DNA of 64,000 nucleotides from the NCBI GenBank assembly GCA_019054805.1, contig JAHQIY010000027.1:372001-436000 (forward strand). The letters are read 5' to 3'. The notes below the pieces were generated by a model. The model worked only from the letters and a program-made list of their open reading frames with translations, searched no databases and was not told the origin of the DNA. The translations under genes and the position numbers were made by a program. This DNA is from Brachionus manjavacas. Lineage: Eukaryota; Rotifera; Eurotatoria; Ploima; Brachionidae. Positions 54,747 through 64,000 of the stretch are shown here, piece by piece (position 1 is the stretch's first letter; each line of letters opens with the position of its first letter).

Positions 54747-55670
54747 ATGTATGGAATTTTGAAGAAATTCTTATTCAATTATTACCCACACATAGTAGCT
54801 GTTATCGCAATCTTACTGCTTGTTCATATTGTACGTAAAAAAGGGAGGCCTGCCTACAACCCAATACGTTTGTTTACAGTGTGGTTCGAGACTAAGAAAT
54901 GTGATCGTGCCGAGGTAGAAAGGGTCATTTCCGCACCAATTATTTTTAAACGGGACGGGATATCATTTGATATTTGGATTCAACTTTTTGAGACTTATGC
55001 GTGTCAATACAATAAAAAGGATTGGAAAAGTTTACTTTTAATGCTAATGGATCAACAGCTGCTGAATGAAATTCAATTGGAACAATCAATGAATTATGAT
55101 GAGGTGAAAATGGTCTTAAGTGGTCGATTTAAGAATCATCAGAATGTTAGGACGGAGCCTAACATTGTAGCGGCTATGGACAATTTCACAAAGTGTTTTA
55201 AAGGTAGAGAAGAAAGCTGTGATGAGTTCTTGAGTCGGTTTTTGTCATTCGCCGAAAAAGCTGAAATTAATAAAGAGTCCACATTGGTCAGTTATTTTAT
55301 TAACAACTTGCAAAATAAACAAATAGAACAGTTTATCAGACAAAGTGTGTCTCTATACCAATCGATTGCCAACTCAGACGTAGATATACCTTTATCCCTG
55401 GCCACAATTGTTAAATACGCCAAAGCATATGAATCCGCAAGTCCAACTGACTCAAAAGATGAATCATATGTTGATTTGAAAAACGTAGCTGCTGTAAATT
55501 CGGTCACACAAAATCAAACTAATTATAGGCAAAATTCGTATTTTAAGCCTAAAAAACCGTTTCAAAATCAAAATTTTAAGTCTAATTATTACAACAATAA
55601 TTATGAAAGTTTTAGAAAAATGAAGCGGCTACGACTAATAAACAATTGGTGTCCAAGGAAAACCCTTTAA
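54747..55670 (+). pseudogene. Gag of the gypsy element
   Basis: 307-codon open frame from an ATG. Residues 12-29 are an unusual hydrophobic segment (YYPHIVAVIAILLLVHIV). Capsid-like helices follow: FDIWIQLFETYACQYN, NYDEVKMVLSGRFKNH, EESCDEFLSRFLSFAEKA. The Asn-rich end (YKPK, NYYNNNY) lacks a visible CCHC knuckle in this frame. Retrotransposon gag folds match in pattern; the N-terminal membrane-like segment is atypical. Flagged pseudogene because the element as a whole is damaged, though this frame is intact. Confidence 0.75.
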
Positions 55671-55680
55671 ACAAGAGTCA

Positions 55681-57205
55681 GTGTGTACTGTTTCGAATTC
55701 TAATTTTTCTTCTACCAGAATTGTGGGTATTGCTTTGATGAATGGAGTGAAGATAAGCTTTTTGTGTGAAAGTGGAGCTGATGAGACAATTTTAAGTGAA
55801 ATTGGTTTCCATAGAATCACTGGAAAATGTCCTGGTGTAAAATTGAAAAATTATGTTGGCCCAAATTTAAACACAGCTTCCGGCAAATTATCAATATTTG
55901 GTATGATAAATGTTGAAAAATTGGTAATAGACCCATTAACTCCATTAGAAAATCAAGAAATAAAGGTAGCTTCTTTGAATTGTAAGAAAGATTGTTTAAT
56001 TGGTATGGACATAATCAGAAAGGTGCCTAAGCTTAACGATCACTTTACGAAGATTAAGGAAACTATTAGTACTTTCTCTCGTGTAAATGAACTGGAAACA
56101 GAATCAAGTGACGTATTTTTGGCTCAATCAACTGCTTTGATGGATGATACAAGTAAATACTTGGAATCGGAAATTTTGAGTGAGTTGAGTAAGGTAGCCG
56201 CTGAAAGTTTCATGGACTTGAAACAAAAAAATGTGTTTCAACATCGTATTCAACTTAAAGACCCAAAAACAAAGCCTATTAAACAAAAGATAAGAAATGT
56301 TCCGTTTCATTTAAGAGAAAAATTTAAGTCTGTAATTGATGAACAGATAGCTGATAAGTTGATTGAACCGAGTAATTCGCCTTGGAGCTTTCCAATAAAT
56401 ATTGTAGGAAAAAAGGATGGTGGAATTCGAGTAACACAAGATTACCGAAAGTTAAATGAATTAACAATTCAAGATCCATACCCTCTCCCAAAAATAGACC
56501 ATTTATTAGCAATGTTGAGCAAAAGCCGCTATTTCACAAAGATTGATTGCTTCAGTGGTTTTTACCAAATACCAATGTCTCAAGAAAGCAAAGAACTAAC
56601 TGCCTTCGCCTGTGAATTTGGATTGTTCCATTTCAATGTAATGCAAATGGGTCTTACCAAAGCACCTGACACGTTCCAGCGAGTTAAGAATGAAGTCTTT
56701 AGGGACTTAATTGAACAAAACATTGTACTTGTTTTTATGGATGATTTGTTGATCCAGAGTGTGGATGAAGTGTCGCATTTGAACAATGTTAAGGAAATAA
56801 TTCGCAGGCTCGCTGCCAATTGTTTAAAAATTAAGCTAACAAAAATGAATAGCTTTGGCCAGTGAAATTAAATTCTTAGGACATGTGGTACTTTGTCAAG
56901 AAGTGGATGGAGTGGTTAAGCCTGTAGCATATTTTAGCAAACAAATGAACAAAGCTCAAACCAAGTACTCAACATCAGAAAAAGAATTATTAGCAATTGT
57001 CATGAGTGTTGAACATTTTCATTCATTTCTTTATGGAAGGTTTTTCACTGTTCATAGTGATCATCAGCCGCTAAAATGGTTTTTAACAAAAAAAGGGCCA
57101 ATCTCGTCGCGTTTAGCTAGATGGATTTTACGCCTCAATGTGTATGAATTTGAAATCCGATACAAACCTGGTGCCTCAAATGGTAACGCAGATGCCCTTT
57201 CTTGA
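55681..57205 (+). pseudogene. Pol of the gypsy element: protease, RT and partial RNase H
   Basis: Protease at about 55760: FLCESGADETIL, where the usual catalytic D-S-G is E-S-G. RT: VIDEQIADKLIEPSNSPWSF, IRVTQDYRKLNELT, FTKIDCFSGFYQIPM, MGLTKAPDTFQR and the catalytic FMDD (near 56736). A frame change near 56855 leads to EIKFLGHVVLCQEVDG. That joins the start of the RT connection domain directly to the RNase H segment PVAYFSKQMNKAQTKYSTSE. About 100 codons normally between, with the first RNase H catalytic Asp, are missing. The frame goes on with AIVMSVEHFHSFLYGR and VHSDHQPLKWFLTKKGP and ends at 57205. Confidence 0.85.
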
Positions 57206-58620
57206 ATGCCAGATATGTTGAGTACAATTGATGACAATGATGATCTTATGGACGATTTTGAAGACCATGTGATTTGTTCAATTGAAGTAGCTGCTAATGA
57301 AGAATTTTTAATTTGTTTCGATAGTGATTATAATCACATAAGTTTGGACCAAAATTTGGATCCAAATTTGGCTTGGATTAAAAAACAATTAACCTGTAAA
57401 AATTTGATACAAAGAGAACCAAAGTCTCCAATTGAAAAAGCATTACATTCAAACTTGAAATTTTTTTTACTGCAAGACGATAAATTGTTTTATAAAAAAA
57501 CTACTTCTGAAAAGACGAATTACCTTTATGTGATACCAGAAAATGCGGTAGAAGAAATACTGCGTGTTGGTCATTGTTCTTTATATAGTGGACACTTAGG
57601 TATCAAGAAAAAAATGCAAAAGATTTTAAGTAGATTTTATCGTCCAGGTTTAAAAGCAGCTATAAAAAATTTTATTAAAACGTGTGATATGTGCCAAAGG
57701 GTGAAAATTACACAGCCAAATAGATTGGGTGAATTAAAGCGAGTTGAGGCGAAAAAATTCAATCATTTTGTAACAATTGATATGGCTGGTCCATTCCCTA
57801 AGTCTAATAGGGGCAATTTTTACATTTTGGTAATGGTTTGTGCTTTCACCAAGCTTTCAAGAGCTATTCCACTCCCTTTATCGACTGCTGAAACAATTGC
57901 CGACGCTATCATATCCTCTTGGATATGTTTATAAAGTATACCAGAGTTTCTACTTAGCGATAGAGGAAAAAATTTTCAATCAATGTTATTAATTAATTTA
58001 TGAAAAGTTAGACTTTAAGCAGCTAAGAACCACCGCTTACCACCCAGATTGCGATGGACAATCCGAACGTTTTATTCGAACTTTAAAAAGTATGATTAAA
58101 GGATATGTGGCGGGTAATCAACAAAATTGGGATGAAAATATTGAAAAGTTACCTTTCGCCTATAACACGGCTGAACATTCAACAACCGGTTATAGCCCCC
58201 ACGATATGGTATTTGGTGAACCACCTCGCATCCCACTTGACTTAGTGTTTGAATTATCGGATGAAGCCAGTACTCGCCAAGAGTTCGAATACCCAAATCT
58301 TCAAATTTTGTTTGATCATTAAGATGTGCTAAATCCAAAAATTTATCCTTTAGTTAAAAATTATTGCGATTCGAAAATAGAGCAGCTAAAAAATATTTAT
58401 TCGAAAGCAATGGAAAATGTACGAGTCCAATGAAGAATCGTCAAACCAAAATGATTTCTCTTTTAGGCCATATTATGTTAAAAAGACAAATCGTGAATAT
58501 AAAAGATCCAGTCAAAATAAAGAAAAAAATATCAGAAGTAGCACTCGACCGCGTAGAGCTCCTGATCGTTACCAAGCTTAATTTATCTAAATTATTGTTT
58601 TTTTTATTAGAATGTTAGAA
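57206..58620 (+). pseudogene. Integrase region of the gypsy element
   Basis: Contains the HHCC zinc finger (GHCSLYSGHLGIKKKM ... CDMCQRVK), then FVTIDMAGPFPKSNRGNFYI with the first catalytic Asp. A TAA near 57932 interrupts it. LLSDRGKNFQSM (second Asp) and HPDCDGQSERFIRTLKSM (Glu) follow, across a further frame change near 58000. The rest reads LPFAYNTAEHSTTGYSPHDM, FGEPPRIPLDL and, in another frame, RSSTRPRRAPDRYQA. All three D,D,E positions remain but not in one frame. Confidence 0.85.
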
Positions 58621-58896
58621 TGAATTCACAATTAGTTAATTAAGCAACTTTTCAAATTTTTATTTCATAAAACAAATTTTGTAATCAAATTTTTTTAATT
58701 TATTCAAATCAATTTTTCTCGTTTTTCAATTCATCTCGACTATTAAATGAACAAATATATTTCTTTTCTCTCAAAAATTTTAAAATTTAATGATAAATTT
58801 TTAATTAAAAATGGCTCTTATATGTATTTGTGATTTGTCGGACATGAAAGATATAAATAAATAGAGACATTTTTATTAGCAATATTTCGCTTGCAG

Positions 58897-59475
58897 CGTA
58901 TGGTCGTCACACTGGTCAAGCGTTTGAAGCGGACATAATCACATTCCAGACAGACAACAACCTAAACTGGGGTCCAGTGCATCACGCAAAGATGTTGTAC
59001 TCGCGTGATGATCCACACTCTTCAACAAAAGTCATGTTCTTGCGATTTTGTGATCCCAGCTGTCACGAACAGGTTATTAAAAAGCTTAATGGCGTCGAAT
59101 GGCCTATTGGATCTGGCAAGTATTTAAATTTCGAATTTAATCGAAACTTCACTCAACAACACCATCTGCTTGCACGTGAACGATACGTCAAAAGAGACGC
59201 CGCTACTCAAACAGACCATCCAGAAACAGCTAACACAAGTACTCTTACAAGCAGAGCATTTGAGTCAACATCTACATTGTCGGACTTTTGTTTTTGGACG
59301 TCCGAAGATATTATGGACTCGCTTATGGACTCGAAGTACTCGATTTTTGCAACGACGACGATGCTTCGACCGCAATTAGTGCTAAAATTGGTGCAAAAGG
59401 ACCTAGAGTCAGAAACAATGGTTCAGTAAACAAAGTGATGGCAAGACTTGTGTTAAATCAAAGACGTATCAAATA
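58897..59475 (+). pseudogene. Extra ORF between pol and 3' LTR
   Basis: After an acceptor-like CGCTTGCAG (ending 58897) an open frame reads YGRHTGQAFEADIITFQTDN, HHAKMLYSRDDPHSSTKVMF, LNGVEWPIGSGKYLNFEFNR. Near 59280 it shifts to a second frame (LDVRRYYGLAYGLEVLDFCN, then ARLVLNQRRIK) that ends at 59475. The position is that of env or an accessory ORF in gypsy elements, and the acceptor suggests expression by splicing. There is no signal peptide or membrane segment. The block VIKKLNGVEWPIGSGK faintly recalls an RNA-binding fold; no family was recognised. Confidence 0.5.
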
Positions 59476-59603
59476 AGTTTATTTTTTTTTTCACTTAATT
59501 AGCAGCTAATTTCAAGTTTTGATTTTCAGTTTAGTTTAAGTTAATTTTCATTTCAATTTATTGTTAAGAGCCTCGTAGCGACTCTTGCAAAAGGGGGGAG
59601 CCC

Positions 59604-59811
59604 TGTTGTGCCCACCAAAATAGTCACTTAACTTTGCTAGGCAAATTTAGTTTATTTCAATTAAGTACATATACATTAGCTGCTATAATATAAAATCTCG
59701 TGTTTTTTCATTATTGTTTTTACCTCCAGAATAAAAGATTTTGATTCAAATTTAGTATTTTTCACTTATCCCCAATTCCCAAATCGGACCCCGGAAGCCG
59801 CAGGCTTAACA
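59604..59811 (+). repeat. 3' LTR of the gypsy element
   Basis: 208 bp, TGTTGTGCCCACCAAAATAG to GCCGCAGGCTTAACA, with AATAAAAG near 59730. The start is shared with 54472-54506. Confidence 0.85.
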
Positions 59812-60385
59812 TATTGAATACTCAACTCCATTGTGTAATTACTACCTTACTATTTTTTCTTTTTTTCCTGAACTATCAAATATTTAAACATATCTAATCA
59901 AGTTAATACAGATGTTTAAAATTATAAATGGATTAGAAAGAATACATTTTGTAAATGAAATTAATTATGCAAATAGCCTATGCCCAAATCAAAGAAGGAA
60001 AAATGATAAAAAACTTGTAAGAGAGATTAACAAAAAGGGACGTTATCAATTTTTAACAAACAGAGTTGTTGAATAACGGAACAAACTACCGAGGGAAAAA
60101 ATATCGGCAAAGACACTCAACAGTTTCAAGGCACAAATTGATTAAGAAATACTCAAAATGAATTCACAACGACTGCAATAGCCTTAATGGCTAAGCGTAA
60201 ATTTTGCGCTGGTATAAATTACGTTACCGCAGCAGCTATTACTACTATTACATACCTATAGCTATTTCAACTTAACGTTTTTAATTTATTTTTTTATCTT
60301 TTTTAACTTTATTATTATTTTTTTTTCATTTTTTATATTTTTATTCTGAAGGAGCATTAGCTAGGTACAGATTTACAAATAAATA
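59812..60385 (+). pseudogene. LINE (family A) 3' end with nested family-B LINE fragment
   Basis: 59812-59882 is the continuation of the family-A C-terminus and 3' UTR after the gypsy insertion. At about 59885-60255 a family-B piece interrupts: QMFKIINGLERIHFVNEINY, RKNDKKLVREINKKGRYQF, then ENKLP-like RNKLPREKI with stops, ending TACTACTATTACAT. From 60256 the family-A UTR resumes and ends TTCTGAAGGAGCATTAGCTA, AAATAAATAAA. Confidence 0.75.
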
Positions 60386-60790
60386 AAATATCTTATCTTG
60401 TATTTGACATTAAATTTTTCACATTAGATTCATTTAGCATTAGATTATAGTAAATCTAAGACCCAGTATAATTTTCGCCTCATTTTAATTTTTTTTTTTT
60501 CTCTTTTTGATTTTTAAAATTTAGGTTTTTTTTTTCTCTTATATAATCAGCAGCTAATTTATAAAATTCTTAAAACCACAATCCAAATATTTTCACATAT
60601 CAAAATTGATAAATCAATTTTTAATAATCTATTTCTTAAAACAATTTAGAACTATTTGTTTTTGCATTTAAATTTATTTTAACAGAAATGTGGAGGTTGT
60701 TTTTTTTTACTTTAAGAAATAAATTTTACTTTAACTTATAAACTGCATTATAATTTATTGTTTTAAAATCAAAATCTTCACAGACCAATT
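60386..60790. other. Intergenic stretch
   Basis: AT-rich. On the minus strand AATAAA at 60792-60797 lies about 70 nt past the SOUL gene stop. Confidence 0.4.
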
Positions 60791-60865
60791 TTTTATTAAG
60801 AAAAAATTATTTGAATAGGATACAAGTTTTATTTTAAACAAATAAATGAATAATTAAATAAAAAT

Positions 60866-61450
60866 CTACAACTTTTTGATCCAAACTTCATTTGTTCGGT
60901 CGGTCAGTTCATATGGAGAATTATAGCCAGCAGTAATGATTGTTTGAGTGTCGAATTTGTTCAATTGGGAGATAAGCTGTTGTTTAAGCAATGAATCGTG
61001 TTGCATGAAGTCGTTCATAGATGCAAAACCGCCGAATCTGGTTACAGCTACAGTGAATTCTGGCATGTCAGTCAAAACAGCATTTCCTCTTGGAACTGGT
61101 GTGTTTACTTGGTTAGCTTTTGGGATGTAAAATCTCATGGTAAACAGACACTTTTGGCCATCTAATTTTTTGATTTCGTTGAGAACTGGGGCTGTCATTT
61201 CAATTTTTTGGTTTTTGTCATTTTGTCCAGTGATGTAGCGGAACAATCTGCCGAACATGACACTTCGTTCGATGTCCAAGTTTGAACAATCGGCTGTGGT
61301 TGAAGTCGACACCCATTTGCTTGCCAAATACTTTCTCATTTCGCTTGTGGGGTCAATCGAGCTCAATAGCTCATAATCGGGCTTTTCAGTGGCTATGCTT
61401 TGTTCGATCAGAGTGACCAGAAAGATGGAAAATAAAACTTTTGAATTCAT
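60866..61450 (-). CDS. Secreted SOUL heme-binding family protein
   Basis: Intact single-exon frame of 194 residues. Residues 1-20 are a signal peptide (KVLFSIFLVTLIEQSIA), so the protein enters the secretory pathway. The rest is a SOUL/HEBP domain: YELLSSIDPTSEMRKYLASK, WVSTST, GRLFRYITGQNDKNQKIEMT, APVLNEI, FTMRFYIPK, and the FTVAVTRFGGFAS and NSPYELTDRTNEVWIK blocks typical of HEBP2-like proteins. SOUL proteins bind tetrapyrroles in several organisms; whether this one does is not shown by sequence, and no conserved axial His is obvious. Start chosen at the first ATG, 51 bp downstream of a clear TATA box. Two cysteines (56 and 101) could pair in the oxidising lumen. Confidence 0.88.
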   Translation of the reverse strand: MNSKVLFSIFLVTLIEQSIATEKPDYELLSSIDPTSEMRKYLASKWVSTSTTADCSNLDIERSVMFGRLFRYITGQNDKNQKIEMTAPVLNEIKKLDGQKCLFTMRFYIPKANQVNTPVPRGNAVLTDMPEFTVAVTRFGGFASMNDFMQHDSLLKQQLISQLNKFDTQTIITAGYNSPYELTDRTNEVWIKKL

Positions 61451-61500
61451 TTGTTTTTAATTATCTGCTTGTTTAGATTGAATAATTTAGTTAAGAGAAG

Positions 61501-61509
61501 CTATTTATA
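61501..61509 (-). promoter_or_regulatory. TATA box of the SOUL gene
   Basis: TATAAATAG on the minus strand, about 51 bp upstream of the ATG at 61450. Confidence 0.6.
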
Positions 61510-61919
61510 CTATTTCATTTATTCACGTTTTATGGTAGCTTCTAGAGTTATACTTTTATCAAGTTTATGCAATTTTTTAAATTATAAATCACGTAATGGT
61601 ATCTAGTTTTTTGTTGTTTTATGGGAAATTGAAATAATTTTTAAATAAAATTTTAATCTATGTTGATTTAATCAAATTTTATAAGTCTTAAAATAGCAAA
61701 TATTAATTATATTCAAAATATTTCATATTTTTTGAATATATTCATTAAATGAATAACATTAATTAATTTTTTTAAATTTAATTTTATTGTGATGCCTGAT
61801 TTATTTTTTTTTCAAAGAAAAGTTCAACTTATGAGCCACATTAAATTATTTTTTTTTTAAATTTTAAATTTATTTTAGGCTTAAGATTTAGAATATCTCA
61901 GAATGTTTATTTTAATTTT
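61510..61919. other. Promoter-side intergenic stretch
   Basis: AT-rich; no further elements recognised upstream of the SOUL TATA box. Confidence 0.35.
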
Positions 61920-63040
61920 TAATAGTAGTAATGGTAGTAGTAGGAGTGTAAACTGCAGCTTGGAGTTAACCAAGCAGAGCTCTAATAAGCTATAGTAGTC
62001 GCTTCAAATCGTTTCGCAATCCAAACATCAAGTTTTGCTTTGAAACTGTTTGTATTCCTTGAGTAGATAATTTCTTCCGGTAGTTTATTCCAATCATTGA
62101 CAACCCTGTTAATAAAAAAGTTAAATCTAGGAAAACAACTCCTAACTTGCTCTCGTGTAAGGTTCTGCCTGTGTCTTATCAACTCATATCTTCGATTTTT
62201 CATCTTGGTGTTTAAACTATAATTGATCCCGTTGGTAAAATTCACAATCTCTATACCATTAACTATCTTAAACATTTGAATCAAATCGCCACATACTCTT
62301 CTTGTTTTCAAGTCGGTTAATTTTAACTTTGATAGTCGTTCCGAGCAGTCTAAATGACTCAGTTCATGAACTAGTCAAGACGCTCTTCTTTGTACTTTTT
62401 CCAGCACATTCACATCTTTTTCAAAATAAGGACACCAAGAGCTAATCGCGTATTATAAGTGCGGTCTGACAAGTGAACAGTATAGTAACCTAATCAACTC
62501 GAGCGTAGGAAATTTAAACAATATTCTTATCATTCCTAATAAACGATTTGCTTTCGATGTTTCGTTTTTTACCTGAGTGTCCCATTTCAAATCATCTTGA
62601 ATGTAAATTCCTAAGTCCCTTTCACAATCCGACTTATTTAGTGCCTTTAGTAAATTTACTTTATTGAGTAAATTGGGTAATTAAATTTTTTGTTGCTGCA
62701 ACGTATGAAGAACTTTTCACTTTTCAACATTAAGCTGGGTAGACCAATCTTTAGAGCATTTGCAGACTTTATCAATGTCGTTTTGAAGCTCAAGGACTGA
62801 ATCAAAATTTTTTATTAATGATAAAATCTTTGTATCATCAGCATATGCTTCACAACTATTTGAAATGATCTCTAGCATATCGTTAATGTAGATGACAAAA
62901 AGAAGAGGACCTAAAACCGAGCCCTGTAAAACCCCACTTTTAACACCAATCCAGCTAGAACTCGCATCACCAAGAACGACTCTTTGTGACCTTCCAGTTA
63001 GAAATGAACGAATCCACTCAACAATTCTTTGTAATAGGAT
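61920..63040 (-). pseudogene. LINE (family B) with trinucleotide tail, minus strand
   Basis: Minus-strand ORF2 remnant, 5'-truncated near 63035: FLTGRSQRVVLGD, SGVLQGSVLGPLLFVIYIND, CEAYADDTKILSL (YADD kept), SDCERDLGIYIQDDLKWDTQ, SLVRPHL-stop-YAISSWCPY, QRRAS-stop-LV. It then has an open part from 62311 (TRRVCGDLIQMFKIVNGIEI, FPRFNFFINRVVNDWNKLPE). At least three stops, one near 62690. The 3' end has TAGTAGTAATGGTAGTAGTA (CTA repeats on this strand). Confidence 0.85.
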
Positions 63041-64000
63041 CTATTTTTTTTGTGAAAAGGGTTCATTTTCAAAGGGTATTGATTACTCAATTATATTTTT
63101 ATTTTAAAACTAAAAAAATTATTGTTTTTACCTTTTTGTGTAATGTCAGATTTTTTAAGTAATGACATTTATAAAAGTTTTTTTTGCGTATTTTTCATTA
63201 AATGCATCATAAACAGTTTCATTCAAACTCAAAAAGATTCTGAAGGAAAGAAAAGGGACGACTGAAAATTTGTCAGTTTGTACAGTTTTTGACGAGCTTT
63301 CAGAATCTGAGTCGATTTTAGTTTTAAAAAATAATGGAAGGCCTCAAAACTCAAATTTAAATTCTAAAAAAGTGGATTTTTCGTATTATTATGTGTTACT
63401 TGACAAAAAAATAAATATAATAATTATGATAATATTATATTATTGTAGCTTATAGTCTCAGCTATCTATAAAGAGGTTGAATATAAAATCGAGCTTTTGT
63501 AATAATTAGCCAAATGATTTTGAATACTCTTAACTTTTTTAAGTTGGTCAATTTCCGGTCCTTAGTACCCAAAAAGGAAACAATTTAAAAGTTTAAATCA
63601 AGCGCTCTCCAATGTATTTTTGGACTTAAAATTCAAATATCATATTGTTTTTTTTTAAAATATGAAAAATCAAAGTTCGATTTTCAGGATCAAAATGTCT
63701 TTTAACACTCAAATGACCAGCGTGTCATTTTTTACAAGGTTATTTTGCCTAAAAACTCTTGCAATTTTTCCTATGATTTATATTTTTTGATTAATCTAAT
63801 TAACTTGATATTTGAAAACAAAAAAAGTGAAATTTGAAAAAAAATTAAAATTTTTCTGCAAAAAAACGTTCTTTGAGTTCCTCAAATACTCCAAATTCAT
63901 TAAAAAAAGCCAATTTAGATTCAAGAAAAAAATGTCAAGTACGATTATGCAAAGAAAATAAAACAAATATTACCTGTACATTTTGTACAAAGCCAACATG
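63041..64000. other. Right-edge stretch, no recognised gene
   Basis: Non-coding for the most part. A plus-strand frame around 63190-63455 (LKERKGTTENLSVCTVFDEL, SESESILVLKNNGRPQNSN) has coding-like composition and may be a transposon N-terminus or exon fragment, unrecognised. Confidence 0.3.

Larger units (their letters stand above)
54472..59811 (+). mobile_element. Ty3/gypsy LTR retrotransposon, defective
   Basis: Element from TG at 54472 to CA at 59811, flanked by the 4-bp duplication TATT (54468-54471 and 59812-59815). The 3' LTR is 59604-59811 (208 bp), preceded by a purine tract AAAAGGGGGGAG. The 5' LTR is reduced to about 67 bp (54472-54538), sharing the first about 35 bp and the CTTAACA end. 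Internal order: gag (54747-55670), protease, RT, RNase H and integrase (55681-58330), an envelope-position ORF (about 58897-59475), 3' LTR. Frameshifts, stops and an internal deletion in pol show it cannot move on its own. Confidence 0.9.

Noticed and set aside
1-64000. CRISPR arrays or bacterial operon features
   Set aside because: Spliced metazoan genes and eukaryotic retroelements throughout; no regularly spaced repeats.

Overview
This window is a piece of a very AT-rich animal nuclear genome. The introns are short GT-AG introns of about 46-89 bp, alongside a few multi-kilobase introns filled with mobile DNA. There are no tRNA or rRNA genes and no prokaryotic features. The conserved genes (SEC63, PIGO, MRPL34, MRPL12, COX20, SMIM13, a SOUL protein, an apolipoprotein-L-like protein) are those of a small metazoan. 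The base composition, compact genes and dense truncated jockey/CR1-like LINEs fit a monogonont rotifer such as Brachionus; that placement is inference.

Layout. 0-5.5 kb: broken LINE copies and a MULE-type transposase relic. 5.9-6.8 kb: an intronless apolipoprotein-L-like gene (-). 7.2-8.8 kb: two LINE remnants with a small foldback element inside. 9.5-13.2 kb: two SWIM zinc-finger MULE-like relics, flanked by a ~125-bp direct repeat. 13.5-14.3 kb: an unrecognised intronless gene (+). 15.3-23.8 kb: MRPL34 and, 132 bp away on the same (-) strand, SEC63 in seven exons. Its two 2.8-kb introns hold LINE fragments, all antisense to the gene. 24.2-30.7 kb: a mobile-element cluster, including a 1.77-kb hAT-like element with an exact 8-bp target duplication, inverted LINE tails, a mariner relic and a (CTA)n-tailed LINE. 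31.0-33.2 kb: a single-pass membrane protein with a large, probably extracellular repeat domain. 35.1-37.8 kb: a hAT relic and nested LINEs. 38.4-45.8 kb: PIGO in four exons, its 4.9-kb intron holding an antisense LINE and a 508-bp TA-flanked MITE. 46-49.2 kb: MULE and pogo-like relics. 50.2-50.9 kb: SMIM13 and COX20, whose reading frames are only 2 nt apart. 52.1-52.6 kb: MRPL12. 53.5-60.4 kb: a LINE interrupted by a Ty3/gypsy LTR element and by a second LINE. 60.9-61.5 kb: a secreted SOUL protein (-). 61.9-63.0 kb: another (CTA)n-tailed LINE.

Most host genes serve ER or mitochondrial housekeeping: SEC63 in ER protein translocation, PIGO in GPI-anchor synthesis, MRPL34 and MRPL12 in the mitoribosome, and COX20 in cytochrome-oxidase assembly. 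The strongest unusual host-gene signal is the SMIM13-COX20 pair. The tightest spacing suggests one bicistronic transcript. No complete, undamaged autonomous mobile element is visible; every copy examined is truncated, frameshifted or internally deleted.
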